NCBI GenBank assembly: GCA_963576475.1
Contig: OY754977.1
Location: forward strand, 27,787,796 to 27,851,795
DNA from: Molanna angustata
Taxonomy: Eukaryota > Arthropoda > Insecta > Trichoptera > Molannidae
Length of the DNA: 64,000 bases
Reading direction: 5' to 3'
Part shown: positions 10,995 to 21,243 of the stretch, one piece after another
Layout of the letters: each line of letters begins with the position of its first letter
How positions within the stretch are numbered: position 1 is the stretch's first letter
Made by a program: the position numbers and the translations under genes
Notes under the pieces: model-generated
Database searches by the model: none
What the model was told of the DNA's origin: nothing
Seen by the model: only the letters and a program-made list of their open reading frames with translations

Positions 10995-11185
10995 CAGCAA
11001 TGAGGTTCACCACCCATTCTGAATGTAGTACCTTTTTAGGTGAGACGAGACTGGTGTGTGGGTATACACATATGTGTTGTGCTCCCTTTTATAAGGCAAT
11101 GCACACCCGCACACCTTTCGATGGTTACCCCACATTGTGGGATATGCCGTGATGGTATGTAGTGTAGTGTAGTATGATTCATCTC
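10995..11185 (+). repeat. LINE 3'-end-like tail ending in (GTAGT)n
   Basis: The block 'acatagttcagcaatgag' through 'gtgatggtatgtagtgtag' recurs at 53316-53470 (+) and, in part and inverted, at 23836-24060. The ending '...gccgtgatggtatgta' followed by a simple repeat resembles RTE-type 3' termini. No coding remains. Confidence 0.55.
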
Positions 11186-11341
11186 TTTAAGATATTTCAA
11201 CGATTTGTTCAAGAAAATTTATTTGCCAAGAGATCCTAGATCTAAATTTTTCATGGTTTGTTCAACTTACATCCTAGATCTACATAATATGTCTTCTTCA
11301 TCTTCTTATTTTAGATCGTAGATTTGTTTTTTTCGAGAAAG

Positions 11342-11690
11342 CTATTCCTGTAAAGTTGAGGTCCAGCTATCCTTCCACCTCTTCGGTGGTCTTCCGGGGA
11401 GGCGATACCCAAGTGGGATTTCGTTTGCCGCTATGAATGGGATTCGAGATGCGTCCATACTGTTGACATGGTACCTCCAAAATCTTCTCCTAGCTCTACT
11501 CCATCGTATGATGTCCTCGGTCTGACAGGTCCGCCTAATGTTGTCATTGCGAATTCTGTCCCTAAGCGTCTTCCCTGTGATAGCCCTCAAAACCTTCATT
11601 TCCGATGTTCGTAGGAGGTTTTTGGTTCTGGTCGTGTCGGCTCTTGTCTCCACCGCATATGTCATAATTGGCTGGCAGACCACATCATTT
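11342..11690 (-). pseudogene. LINE RT C-terminal fragment (RTE-like)
   Basis: A 113-codon minus-strand frame encodes the post-RT region: 'MTYAVETRADTT', 'SEMKVLRAITGKTLRDRIRN', 'RRRFWRYHVNSMD' and 'LPGRPPKRWKD'. This motif order (AE.R, LRDRIRN, RPP.RW) is characteristic of RTE-like LINE C-termini. The palm domain is absent. It is open throughout, so fairly young or short enough to escape stops. Confidence 0.75.
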
Positions 11691-11939
11691 TTCTGTAGAG
11701 AATAAACGACTAATGTGAATTGTTTTGGGATTTATTTGTCGAAAAAAACACTTAGTTTATTAAGATTTAGAGAATATGACTGAGTAGTAGGAATCGTAAT
11801 CTTTTTAACAATAATAACTGCCTTTGTAGGATATCTATTACCATAAGGACAAATATCATTTATCTAGGATGTGTTGAAATGTAAAGAAAACTGAAATATG
11901 TTGTAAACCAAAACGTCAAACGCGCGATATAACATGACT

Positions 11940-12460
11940 CACTTTTTGCACGGAGTACATCTAGTATATTATATGAAAATCTATGCATATACGTTATATC
12001 TATGCATGAACTCAGAATTTAAAGTAGAATATTTTGTGTGTCCCAATAACATATTTGATGCATAAAGCTCAATATTTCAGAAAAAGTAGTAAAGCCTACA
12101 AAACTTTTATACTCAGATTTTTCTGGGGTCAGGTGCCATGTCTGGGGTTTTCAACCTTTGAATTTTTAATTTATATTTCCATATTTATGAAAAGACATAA
12201 AAGCTAGAACGCTGAAATTCGGTGTAAATAAACAAATACAATATCTTAAACAACTTTTGTGTGAAAAAAATCCAGGTTTCTCAAAGTTTCTTTACCAAGA
12301 AAAACATTTTTTGTAACGAATTATAGATAACTGCCCATATTTACAAATTTTTAAAAAATATCGAAATTAGTTTTTACAAAAAACAAACTTATATTTGTAA
12401 AAAATAATTATGTTATGACATCGTTTCATACATATTTTAATTAGTTTAGTACTAATTATA
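11940..12460 (+). mobile_element. Helitron-like repeat, partial copy
   Basis: It shares a run of blocks with the fuller copy at 27865-28757: 'ctcagaatt', 'cctacaaaacttttat', 'tagaacgctgaaat', 'tttctcaaa' and 'aactgcccatattt'. The 3' hairpin and CTAG end are missing. No ORF. Confidence 0.6.
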
Positions 12461-12464
12461 TGAA

Positions 12465-12590
12465 GGTACTTTCTGTACATATAATTAGTACACTGGCGGG
12501 CTTATTGCTTAATGGCGATTTCTTCCAACCGACCAGAGTTAATGTTAAATATACAATATAGTGTGTACTATGGCAATAAGTTTATCACAT
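12465..12590 (+). repeat. Short dispersed repeat, SINE-3-tail-like
   Basis: It is nearly identical to 42778-42905: 'ctgtacatataattagtac' (palindromic), then 'ggcgggcttattgc' and 'atttcttccaacc'. The 'tggcaatttcttccaac' piece also ends the SINE family 3 copy at 55975, so this may be a shared SINE tail. Confidence 0.6.
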
Positions 12591-13491
12591 TATAAAAATT
12601 ATTTTTCGTTAGAATAGAGAATATTATCTACGGGGACTAATAGTTTTATACATACTCTTAATACATACATGCCCTCAAGCAGTTTTCTTATTTAAGGTAA
12701 GAAAAAATGACTGAATTCCGCATAATCCTTTCCTGACTATCCAATTATGTTTTGTGTATGAAAATGAAATATTTTAAAATAGTCTAAAATTTGGATTAAA
12801 GGTTTTATTGTTTGGTAAGTTAATTTATTTTTATTTAAAACACGAATGATTTTTCACGTATCATTCATGATAAATATAATTGATGCCTTAACGTTATATA
12901 AAATATCCCATAGTGAATTAGATTGCATTAAATTATATAACAAGACATCGCAAACTATTTTACACAAATTCACCGAGAGCTAATGAAGAATTCAAGATAC
13001 CGCTTTTCAGAATATTTAAACACTTCAATGACCATACTGACATTTTTATAGCATCTGAATCTATGTTCAAAAGGGAACTTTAAAATTGGTCACAGATAGG
13101 TACATATTAATTCATTCACATTTATTTTTCAAATCTCGTCAAATAAAATATTAATTTATTAATGTAAAATATATGCAGTATTAATTATATCTGCAATATT
13201 CAATATGATTACTGTCGTACGTGTTTTAACAATAATACAATACAAAACTGAGTAGGTAAGCTTCGGATTTTAGTCTAGTTGCAAATAGTAAGACACTCGA
13301 TATTTGACTGAAAATATGACAGACGTATTTTTGCTACCGCGAATGTTTCTTATTTCTCATATTCAAGTTTCTTAGATTCTTTCAGGATATGCCTTTTTAA
13401 TATTCAGTCTCGACCTACCTTTCAACTTTTTGCCATAAAATTTCCTTTCATAATCCAGGTAATTTCATTTTATGGAAATATATTTTTTTAG
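12591..13491. other. No recognisable gene
   Basis: AT-rich, unremarkable sequence on both strands. Confidence 0.4.
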
Positions 13492-13663
13492 AAAAGTAAT
13501 ACATTTTTATGAGCAAACATTTTTTAAATCTCTCATTGAGTATGCTAATGTTTCTTCTACTTTTCCTACGTTCGAATTAAAATTCGACAGTGCTTATGAA
13601 TTTTGGTTACAAAATGGTTATTTATCGTATTTATTAAAACAAATGGTTGGATTCAAAATTTAG
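13492..13663 (+). other. Possible terminal exon, unidentified
   Basis: A polypyrimidine tract and acceptor ('atatttttttag') precede a frame of 56 codons ending at TAG 13663. It includes 'SLIEYANVSSTFPTFELKF' and 'YEFWLQNGYLSYLLKQ', which is less biased than random AT-rich translations nearby. No domain recognised and no clear polyadenylation signal. It could be chance. Confidence 0.22.
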
Positions 13664-13745
13664 GGTAAGAATGATTGGTTGATACAAAATTTAGGATCTG
13701 AATCGTTGGTTAATTAAAAATTAAGGATAAGGATATGAATTTAGG

Positions 13746-13885
13746 TGGGTGCTGGTAGAGCGTTTAGCGCGCAGGGTTTGTAATCCAGTGGTCGCGAGTT
13801 CGAATCCTGACACGATTGATTTTGTTCACCTATGGCACAAGTATTAATGCTTTATTTAGGGAATGTATGAGGATGTAAATGTACG
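13746..13885 (+). mobile_element. tRNA-derived SINE family 1, copy
   Basis: The A box 'tggtagagcgtttagcgc' and B box 'gttcgaatcc' mark an RNA polymerase III promoter. The tRNA-like head resembles a tRNA-Thr(AGT) type. The body 'cacctatggcacaagtatt...ttagggaatgtatgaggatg' is shared with the other family-1 copies. It faces the next copy (13957-14131) in inverted orientation. Confidence 0.8.
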
Positions 13886-13956
13886 TGTTGGTCAGTTCAA
13901 AATGTAGAATCAAAATTATTAGTTCATTCAACATTGTTTTGTTTGTATTTTGCATA

Positions 13957-14131
13957 CTTTTTTTTAACCAATATATCCTTGTTAAACAAGTAGGTATATA
14001 TTTTCATACGTTCCCTAAAATAAGCATCAATGCTTGTGCTATAGGTGAACGAAATCGGTCGAGGCAGGATTCGAATTCGCGACCACTGGATTACTAGCCC
14101 AGCGCGCTAACCGCTCTGCCATTGTCCCATC
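13957..14131 (-). mobile_element. tRNA-derived SINE family 1, full-length-like copy
   Basis: Read on the minus strand: 'gatgggacaatggcagagcg' (A box), 'gtcgcgaattcgaatcc' (B box), the conserved body, a small 'cttgtttaacaag' stem-loop, and a terminal A run (T run on plus at 13957-13965). An intact pol III head and tail suggest a once-mobile copy. Confidence 0.85.
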
Positions 14132-14461
14132 TATATTGTTTGTACTTTGAACTAAAAAAAATATTTAAAAGAATTTAAGATTTGTTGTTGTTGATCGTAT
14201 TTATTTGTATCTAATGGCGTAAAGCCGTATGAGATTTCATAAATAAGTAATATTATTTTTGTAAAATTGATGAATATACCTGTCATAGAAATATATAAGT
14301 GAATTGTGTTCAATACTTGCACTTTATATTGTTTAGTTACTGTACACGTTTTCTTCTTCTTCATACCGAATATTTATGACGCCCATTATTAAACAAAATG
14401 AAATCATAGACAAAAAATTGACTGTTTGTAATAACCACCTCAAGTAAAGAATACATACATA

Positions 14462-14700
14462 CATACATACCACACGCCATATCCCTTACGGGGTAAGCAG
14501 AGAGAACCGAGCGCCATACTCCTCTATTTTTGCATACATTCCTAGCTTCCTTAACATCCATGCATCGTCTCATACATGCTCATCGATTATTCAAGCTTCT
14601 TATATTTCCTTCTTCCAAAATATCATTCACATGGTCATGCCATCCCTTTCTGGGGCGGCCCCTACTATTCATTCCATCTCTTACACCCATGTATATTTTT
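14462..14700 (-). pseudogene. RTE-like LINE 3' terminal coding tail
   Basis: The minus strand encodes 'RRGCMDVKEARN'-like residues (seen as 'MRRCMDVKEARNVCKNRG', then 'WRSVLSAYPV'), the extreme C-terminus of an abundant LINE family in this window. Its 3' end is 'gatatggcgtgtggtatg' followed by a (TATG)n run. Sister tails lie at 36756, 43394, 46810, 48060-48400 and 55690. Only the last 75 or so codons remain. Confidence 0.75.
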
Positions 14701-15032
14701 TTTCAAGTAAAGAAGGTTTAATGGATATCAATTTGATATCTATGTTATCGAATCTGGAAAATTGACCGCGAATAATTGGTCGTACGCCATTTTTATCAAA
14801 ATAAAAATACGAAGAAGTTAAAAACATCATTTTAAATCTCAAAATGAATTATGAACTAAATTTCATAATACTATCACTATAGGCATCTTGGATTTCTCGT
14901 AGTATTTTGAAATAAAAAAAGTTTTTTCTTTTTGTTGTCAAAAACCAACAAAGTTTTTAAAGACGACTGTAGTGGTGTATTGGTCGACGTTGCCAAGTGT
15001 TGGTCGAAAAGAGTTTCATTGCTGCCGACACG

Positions 15033-15176
15033 ATGGAAGAAGAAGAAAAACGACATTTAAAAATAAGCATAAAGACGCAATTTCATAACTTATACGAAGA
15101 AAGAAGAAATGACTTCTGGTGCTCAAAAAAAATCCGACCGGTGAAATGTTTATTCGGTCAACTGTCCATATGGTAG
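15033..15176 (+). other. Possible short coding start, unidentified
   Basis: ATG at 15033 opens a 47-codon frame starting 'MEEEEKRHLKISIKTQFHNL'. It is charged and atypical for random AT-rich DNA, and is preceded by a somewhat GC-richer stretch. The frame runs into the 'ggtcaattgtcc' repeat at its end. No homology recognised; it could be a 5' exon or chance. Confidence 0.2.
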
Positions 15177-15262
15177 ATTGTCCCCACGGTCAATTGTCCA
15201 TTCGGTAAAAAGGGCTTTCGGTCAATTGTCCGCGGTCAATCGGCTACGGTGAATTGTTCGGG
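15158..15262. repeat. Degenerate 'cggtcaattgtcc' tandem repeat
   Basis: About six spaced copies of the motif 'cggtcaattgtcc' and variants ('cggtcaactgtccat', 'cggtgaattgttcg') over about 100 bp. Spacing is irregular. Origin unknown. Confidence 0.6.
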
Positions 15263-15809
15263 AATACCATGTTACGTATATGTAGATGATTGTGAAGTTG
15301 ACTATACAAATCAGATATACACACACAAAATTATTTTAAATTAAATCAAATATCTAATGCTTATATTCTCAATTGTTAATTGAGTTATAATAACTTATGT
15401 ACGTTATAAAATATTTTTTAAAAATCAAAAGTTGAAATTAAAATAGTTTTCAACTAGCAATAAACTCAACTTCAGTTGTGTTTGCAGAAAAGAAGGGCAT
15501 AAAATAAAATAACAATTATCAAAATGCAAAAATTTCGTTTATATTTTAGCAATTCAACACGTAGTAATATCACAAATAGCCTATAGTATCGCATAAAGTT
15601 TTTCTAATAAAGATTGCCAATGTTATATCTACAAACGAAGCAAAGTAATTTAATTTTACAAAGGCACAGCGCATCAAACTAATTGAAAATTCTTCTGCCT
15701 ACCTGATGTGTTTCAGATTTTGTAACATATGACTGACTGTTTTCGTCTCTATAGAATCTTCACGAGACCAATTTGGCGGTGAGGTCACACGCACATCTTT
15801 CCATCATGA

Positions 15810-15957
15810 TTAATTGCTTCCATACACAACGGCAGCAGTCTCATTCTTCAAAAGATAACCAAGAACCAACCAAAACCCATCACTCTTTGAGACCTTTGTA
15901 TCGGGTATGGTCTGCTCTTGTTGCGTATCCGCAATGTTATAATCTGGTTCACCCTGC
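15810..15957 (-). other. Coding-like segment, unidentified
   Basis: On the minus strand an acceptor-like 'ccttataccag' precedes a frame with balanced composition ('GEPDYNIADTQQEQTIPDTK', 'DGFWLVLGYLLKNETAAVV') ending at TAA. GC content is visibly higher than in the flanks. The overlapping plus-strand frame (15773-15982) looks less protein-like. I cannot assign a family. Confidence 0.25.
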
Positions 15958-16119
15958 TGCTGGTATAAGGAAAGGTGATTGAGAAACCGTTTAAACGATT
16001 TGTTCAATCAATACATGTTCAGGTGCCTTTGAAGTTTGACCTTGAATCTGTCCAACAATGATCTTGAGATTATTTGCTCAGTTTTTTTTATTTTCCATTA
16101 ACTCGGTCAGCATATTATA

Positions 16120-16151
16120 TTCCGTAATTCCAATGAATTGGAATTACGGAA
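16120..16151. repeat. 15-bp palindrome with 2-nt centre
   Basis: 'ttccgtaattccaat', then 'ga', then its exact complement. Probably a relic of a small inverted-repeat insertion. Confidence 0.7.
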
Positions 16152-16935
16152 GAACAAGTAAAGCAACGCTTAAGTAATAAATTTCAATAATAATTATCTT
16201 ACGAAAAAATGATGCACGATAATGCTCATTTATTTGATAAAAGTGAACCCATTTTATTCATGATTAGTTGAAATATTTGGTCTCAAATTTGATTATCAAT
16301 TATGGTTTTGAAATTTTAAGATATTTTGGTAACAATGTGATGTTAATTTAATGGTACAATTATTTATTATAATTATTTCAGTTAGAAATAAATGATGTTC
16401 GTGTAATACAATGCACAAGGAATCATTTTTAATGTTTTAGCTGAGGAATGCATGTTTTTTCTACATTATACTTAATAACATTTTTACAAGTAGAAGTAAG
16501 TAGCATAAATTGTTAATAAAAGTCTTGAAAATTACCCTTAATAGTCTTAGCATTACGATAGATAAAAGGGTTTGAATGACAAGTAGAGAAAGAAGCATTC
16601 AACTCATTAAAATGAAATGAGCAGATGTGTAGTGTAAGGTGTGTTTTAAATTATTAATCCAAGAAACCCGCCATTGATTCATGAATACCTTACATTCACT
16701 TACAGAACAAGCATTTGCACCTAGTAAAGGTACTGTTTGAGCATGTAAATATTTAAAGGACAAATATGAATATTAAAAAAATAGAATAGTTTATCGAGTC
16801 GATGAGCAACATCATTTAAAATAGGATCATTTAAAATTAGCGCGTCCATACAAGCGCATCGGACGAATCGGACGTATGGACGCTAGCCTTTATCAATCTC
16901 TGTTTCTTTTTAATATAAATATGTGGTACTGGGGT
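16152..16935. other. No recognisable gene
   Basis: AT-rich. Near 16840-16885 a short inverted pair 'gcgtccatac' and 'gtatggacgc' flanks 'gcgcatcggacgaatcgg'. It is likely a truncated TIR element but too short to classify. Confidence 0.4.
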
Positions 16936-17345
16936 ACCTAATAAAAAAACGAGTGGGTTGTAGCCAACGCTAAACTCCTCACTAACCAGTCATTCTATAA
17001 ATAATTCAAATTTTGTATGGAAAATATTCAGCATTTTCATGAAATGAGTTTGATAAATTGTTTTTTATTTAAATATTTTATTATGAAAACTTGATAACTC
17101 TTCAATGCCATTTTATAAAAGTGATGTGTCTTTTCATAAATTTGAAAATGAAAATATCGAATTTAAATTTCCTGGGGTCACTTTGAAATATTTGACAGTT
17201 AAAAAAATTGAGAAGCACTATTCAGATATCCTTCAAAATCTAATGGAATCGAAGCGAGTATTAGATATACATATTTGCAAAATTTGAAAAGAATCGAATT
17301 AGTAATTTAGTCTTAAATCGATAAAGTAAAAATTAACACGCCGTA
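16936..17345 (-). mobile_element. R540 repeat, minus-strand copy
   Basis: It starts with 'acgagtgggttgtagccaacgc' and 'actcctcactaac' in reverse order to copy A and continues to 'cgccgtacatagcacac'. The far end is missing. A 60-codon frame inside (17105-17287) also occurs, broken, in other copies and is not a gene. Confidence 0.7.
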
Positions 17346-17577
17346 CATAGCACACTGCACATAGCACACTGCACACAGCACATATAAATACAACAACAGC
17401 ACAATATTTGAAAATTCCAATTCTGTATTGACTTATTTTATTTTATATTCTTATTTTATTTTGTAAACATAAAGTCTTTATAACTAGTTATACATGAATC
17501 ATATAACGCTCTATTAGAGGACCAATTGAGTTACAGAAAAAAACAATCTTATGTAAATTGTAATATCAGTTTTATAG

Positions 17578-17746
17578 GGAAAGGATATCTGGAATCTGAC
17601 GGAAAGTGAAAGAGGAGAGCTTGCAAAAAATTACTCACCAGAAGCCACAGAGGCATTCGAGGACTTTATTACTGATGATTTGAATATAATAATAGACATA
17701 CTACAGATGTCAACACATTGAAATTGTTACAAGTTCTGTGAATAAA
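17578..17746 (+). other. Possible terminal exon with polyadenylation signal
   Basis: The acceptor 'cagttttatag' at 17577 is followed by 47 codons (17578-17718) rich in acidic residues: 'GKDIWNLTESERGELAKNYS', 'PEATEAFEDFITDDLN'. The stop TGA is at 17719-17721 and AATAAA at 17741-17746. The acidic, low-bias composition, acceptor and nearby signal together are better than chance frames in this DNA. No family recognised and no upstream exon identified, so the gene remains anonymous. Confidence 0.35.
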
Positions 17747-18128
17747 CGTATTCTGTAAATAGTTTGTTTTACATATTGGTAACTTTATTGGTAGTGGATT
17801 CCTGGTGTGACGTGATGGGCAATTAAATGATATCAAATTAAGTAGGTCGATAGAGTCTATTTTATTATTTATCAGTTTATGTAAGTTTATATAGATTTTC
17901 TAAAGTCAATAATTTATGATGTTGTGCAGAGAAGCCATAGTTATTGAATGATAACTTTCGTCTTTAGTTCAAGTATTTCAAAAAATTGTTTTGTAGTTTC
18001 TCTATCCTTTCCATATAAGTAATATAGAAGGGGCTCCACATAACCGAGGCAAAACGAGTATGCTCCGCACGTATAGCTAAAATTAAGTGTTTTTAGGGTA
18101 GTTATGGATTTAAATGAATTTGCCACTC

Positions 18129-18639
18129 TAATAATACCTATCTTGTAAGTATGTTATATGAAGAATGTATAGAGAATGGACTTAGGATGAATGATGCCAG
18201 CAAATCAAAGACAATGGTCTTTGAAAAGAGTGAAAGCAGAATAGCGTGTAAAATAAGAGTGGAGAACGAATGGCTCAATCAAGTCGACGAATATGTATAC
18301 TTGACGTATGCAAGTGAATCCTGGACATGGCAGAAGACGCATGAAATTAGAATAAATGCAGTTGAAATGAGATCGTTAAGAAAGATTTGTAATAGAACGA
18401 TCTATGACCGGGTAAGAAATGAGGACATAAGGAAAGAATGTAAGATGAAGAAAGATGTCATTACTAGAATGAAAGTGAATACATTGAGATGGTTTGGTCA
18501 CACGGGGAGAATGAATGAGGAGCGCCTGACGAAGAAAATATACAGAGCGGAAAGAAATGGTATGAGAGCCACGCCATGTCCCTTGCGGGGTGCAAGGGAC
18601 ATGGCGTGATGGTATGTATGTATGTATGTAATAATACCT
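18129..18639 (+). mobile_element. RTE-like LINE insertion with 11-bp TSD
   Basis: The insert spans 18140-18628 and is flanked by 'taataatacct' at 18129-18139 and 18629-18639. The frame 18151-18609 encodes the LINE C-terminal half: 'GLRMNDASKSKTMVFEKSES', 'ASESWTWQKTHE', 'NAVEMRSLRKICNRTIYDRV' and 'LRWFGHTGRMNEERLTKKIY'. Compared with sister copies it lacks about 60 residues between 'EYVYL' and 'TYASES', and lacks the GRP..RRACM block near the end, yet the frame stays open. The 3' end carries a 17-bp perfect hairpin (18570-18586/18592-18608) and then (TATG)n. Confidence 0.85.
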
Positions 18640-18662
18640 GTGTATTCCATTAACCTATAGCA

Positions 18663-18754
18663 TGTTATACCTATAATTAAAAGTAAAGACTTTTTGATTC
18701 TAATAAAATTAATGTAGAATCAAAAAGTCTTTACTTTTAATTATAGATATAACT
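18663..18754. repeat. Long hairpin, 39-bp arms with one mismatch
   Basis: 18672-18701 and 18716-18745 are perfect 30-bp reverse complements around a 14-nt loop, and the pairing extends outward to 18663 and 18754 with one mismatch. It lies just 3' of the LINE insertion. It could be a tiny foldback element or a hairpin-RNA source. Confidence 0.8.
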
Positions 18755-18832
18755 TATAATGGAATTCTACCAAATAAAAACTTCGTCGATAATTAACCTA
18801 TAGCATAATTATTTGCTTGTATGTCTACCTTC

Positions 18833-18975
18833 TTCTTCTTATTCTGGTGCCCTATCTGGCACCCCCGTCGTTGGCGTTCACTCTATGTCCTGTGCTTCCT
18901 GGAATATCTGCTCCACAGTTCTGAAGCCGGTCCATTCCCTAATAATACGCAGCCAGGACATCTATTTTTCTCACC
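18833..18975 (-). pseudogene. RTE-like LINE C-terminal tail
   Basis: The minus strand reads 'MSWLRIIREWTGFRTVEQIF' and then 'QEAQDIE' before a stop, with a trailing 'EEE' region. This is the SWLRN.R.WTG block found at RTE-type C-termini; a related block lies at 35105-35360. Confidence 0.6.
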
Positions 18976-19120
18976 TCATTGTGTGACATAGAAAAAAATA
19001 TTATATTATTATAAAATATTTTTTTTATAATAATATTTTTCTGGGCCCACTGTGTAGGGCCGACCCCACATAATGGATATAAATGGCCAGGGTGAAAAAG
19101 AAGATTAAGATATTATATAA

Positions 19121-19934
19121 ACAAATATTCTTTTAAACCAATCCTATATACATAGTTTGCCAAAAACAAAAATTAAAAGTTAAACGTATTTTTTTAAAAT
19201 CCTGTTTCTTTCTCCCTTATTAATTTTATAATTCCGTTTTATTTACTTTAATAAATATTATATTTTTAAAATTATATATAACTTTAAGTAGAGATACAAA
19301 GAATCAGTTCAATATGGATCCAATGGGGTGTCACAATTTGGTGATATTGATTATCTCTGAATACAATTGTGTCTCGAAAGAATCGAATCTAGGATCTGCG
19401 ATTCATGAGTCAGATTTCATAACATACTGTATAAACTCTTAAACATCGACTGGTTCTCGTGTTTCACTTATTCATTATTCTGAAATTGCACCGCTCAAGT
19501 TACGTTGTAAATTTCTTTATTCCTAGTTACTAAAATCACATATTGCAAAACTACACGTTTGTGTCCGTTTTCAAGGCACAAAAATTTCGTTTTATTCTGT
19601 CTCAGTATTAAATAGACCATAGTTGATGTAGCGAATTACATACATTGGATTTTCTATGAAATTATGATAGGCATAAACTGGGGCCAGCCCAACATAATAT
19701 ATTACTATAGGTATACACTACCGTGCCAAAATCAGTTGCATGCCGAATGATGGACCTACATATGATTAAGATATGATGCAATTTTAAGTCGTTCAAGTTC
19801 ACTACGCCTGGGGCTAAGATGAATCTGATATTGCGTATAAAATGTTTCTCGATATTTTATCAGAGCACACCAAAGTAAATAATATAGGGCAAATCAATTG
19901 AACATCAATTGCTAGACATATTTTCAACTAATTG
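19121..19934. other. No recognisable gene
   Basis: AT-rich, nothing supportable on either strand. Confidence 0.4.
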
Positions 19935-20045
19935 CGTGGATCCGAAACATTCAAGCCTGGACAGGTATCTAGACCGTCGGATAGTTGCTATTGAGAGGCA
20001 CTTGCCCAGGTGGCAGCCACGGCAACACAAGAAGAAGAATTGTAT
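19935..20045 (+). pseudogene. Probable degenerate LINE tail
   Basis: 'WIRNIQAWTGI' followed by 'TVG' in mixed frames, then an 'aagaagaagaa' end, resembles the W.R.IQAWTGI..VG.LLR tail of RTE-like LINEs. It is short and frameshifted. Confidence 0.4.
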
Positions 20046-20597
20046 AAATGATACAAATAAATAATAACGTTCTTTATATTTATCTATAACAATCAAATCT
20101 CAATGGTATCATTGATTGTTCTTTTGCTCCGTAGTGACGAGATTACTTACATATCAAATGCCTTCTGAGTCTTTCGTGCTATGCCAATTTTGTTGGTGTC
20201 GATAACAGTTCTCACATATGGAATGAGTCCTAGCGAGGCAGTGAAAAGTATATTGTACACATAAAATTGTAGATTCATGTTCACGGGTAGGTAGTGGGTA
20301 CCTATAATACTCAACATCTATACAATTAGATAAATATTTTTTTTATATTTATTTATTTTCATAAATGTTTTACATCATAATAATTGGAATCTCAGTAGCC
20401 TGGCTATCAGTGAGTTTCCCATACAAAAAGGTCAAGTACATGTTGCATTCCTTATTTTATTTCATTTTTTAGAGTACAGACAGTCATAACTACAATGTAT
20501 AAACACAAATCAGTTACCAGCATATGGACCAGTGAAGACTCTCAATATTACCAATTTTCAATCAAAATTAAATAATAAAAAATAAAAAAAAAACAGT
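20046..20597. other. No recognisable gene
   Basis: AT-rich spacer before the minisatellite. Confidence 0.4.
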
Positions 20598-20944
20598 AAG
20601 TTACAGTATTATAATTATAACATTAAGTTACAGTATTATAATTATAACATTAAGTTACAGTATTATAATTATAACATTAAGTTACAGTATTATAATTATA
20701 ACATTAAGTTACAGTATTATAATTATAACATTAAGTTACAGTATTATAATTATAACATTAAGTTACAGTATTATAATTATAACATTAAGTTACAGTATTA
20801 TAATTATAACATTAAGTTACAGTATTATAATTATAACATTAAGTTACAGTATTATAATTATAACATTAAGTTACAGTATTATAATTATAACATTAAGTTA
20901 CAGTATTATAATTATAACATTAAGTTACAGTATTATAATTATAA
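20598..20944. repeat. 27-bp minisatellite, about 12.9 copies
   Basis: An essentially perfect tandem array. The 27-bp unit begins 'aagttacagtattataatt' and ends 'ataacatt'; it contains the self-complementary 'ttataattataa'. No variants were seen between units, indicating recent expansion or homogenisation. Units are contiguous with no spacers, so this is not a CRISPR array. Confidence 0.97.
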
Positions 20945-21243
20945 GATGGGATTCATGATTTTGATGTTATTACTACTTATAAATTTGTCAAATATTTTTA
21001 ATTACTTTCAACAATATTTTTTTAAATACAGTTTTACTGGGGATATTATTTTATCAAGTTTATCTATACCTACCACTTGGAAGGGTGTTGAACAGTGTCC
21101 TTTCACCGTAATAGTCTGTCCATCTGGGAATTATCAAATTATTTTGCACTACTTGTCTGAAATTATATATGTTATCGAATATATTTTTATTATTGCATAT
21201 GCGCAAACATTGGATTTTTTTTCCCTGTCGGGAGTCAAAGATA

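Noticed and set aside
13746..14131. Functional tRNA genes at the A/B-box sequences
   Set aside because: No intact acceptor stem or complete cloverleaf, and each is fused to a conserved non-tRNA body and A tail, so they are SINEs.
20598..20944. Possible CRISPR-like array
   Set aside because: Units are contiguous with no unique spacers, and the genome is eukaryotic. It is a minisatellite.
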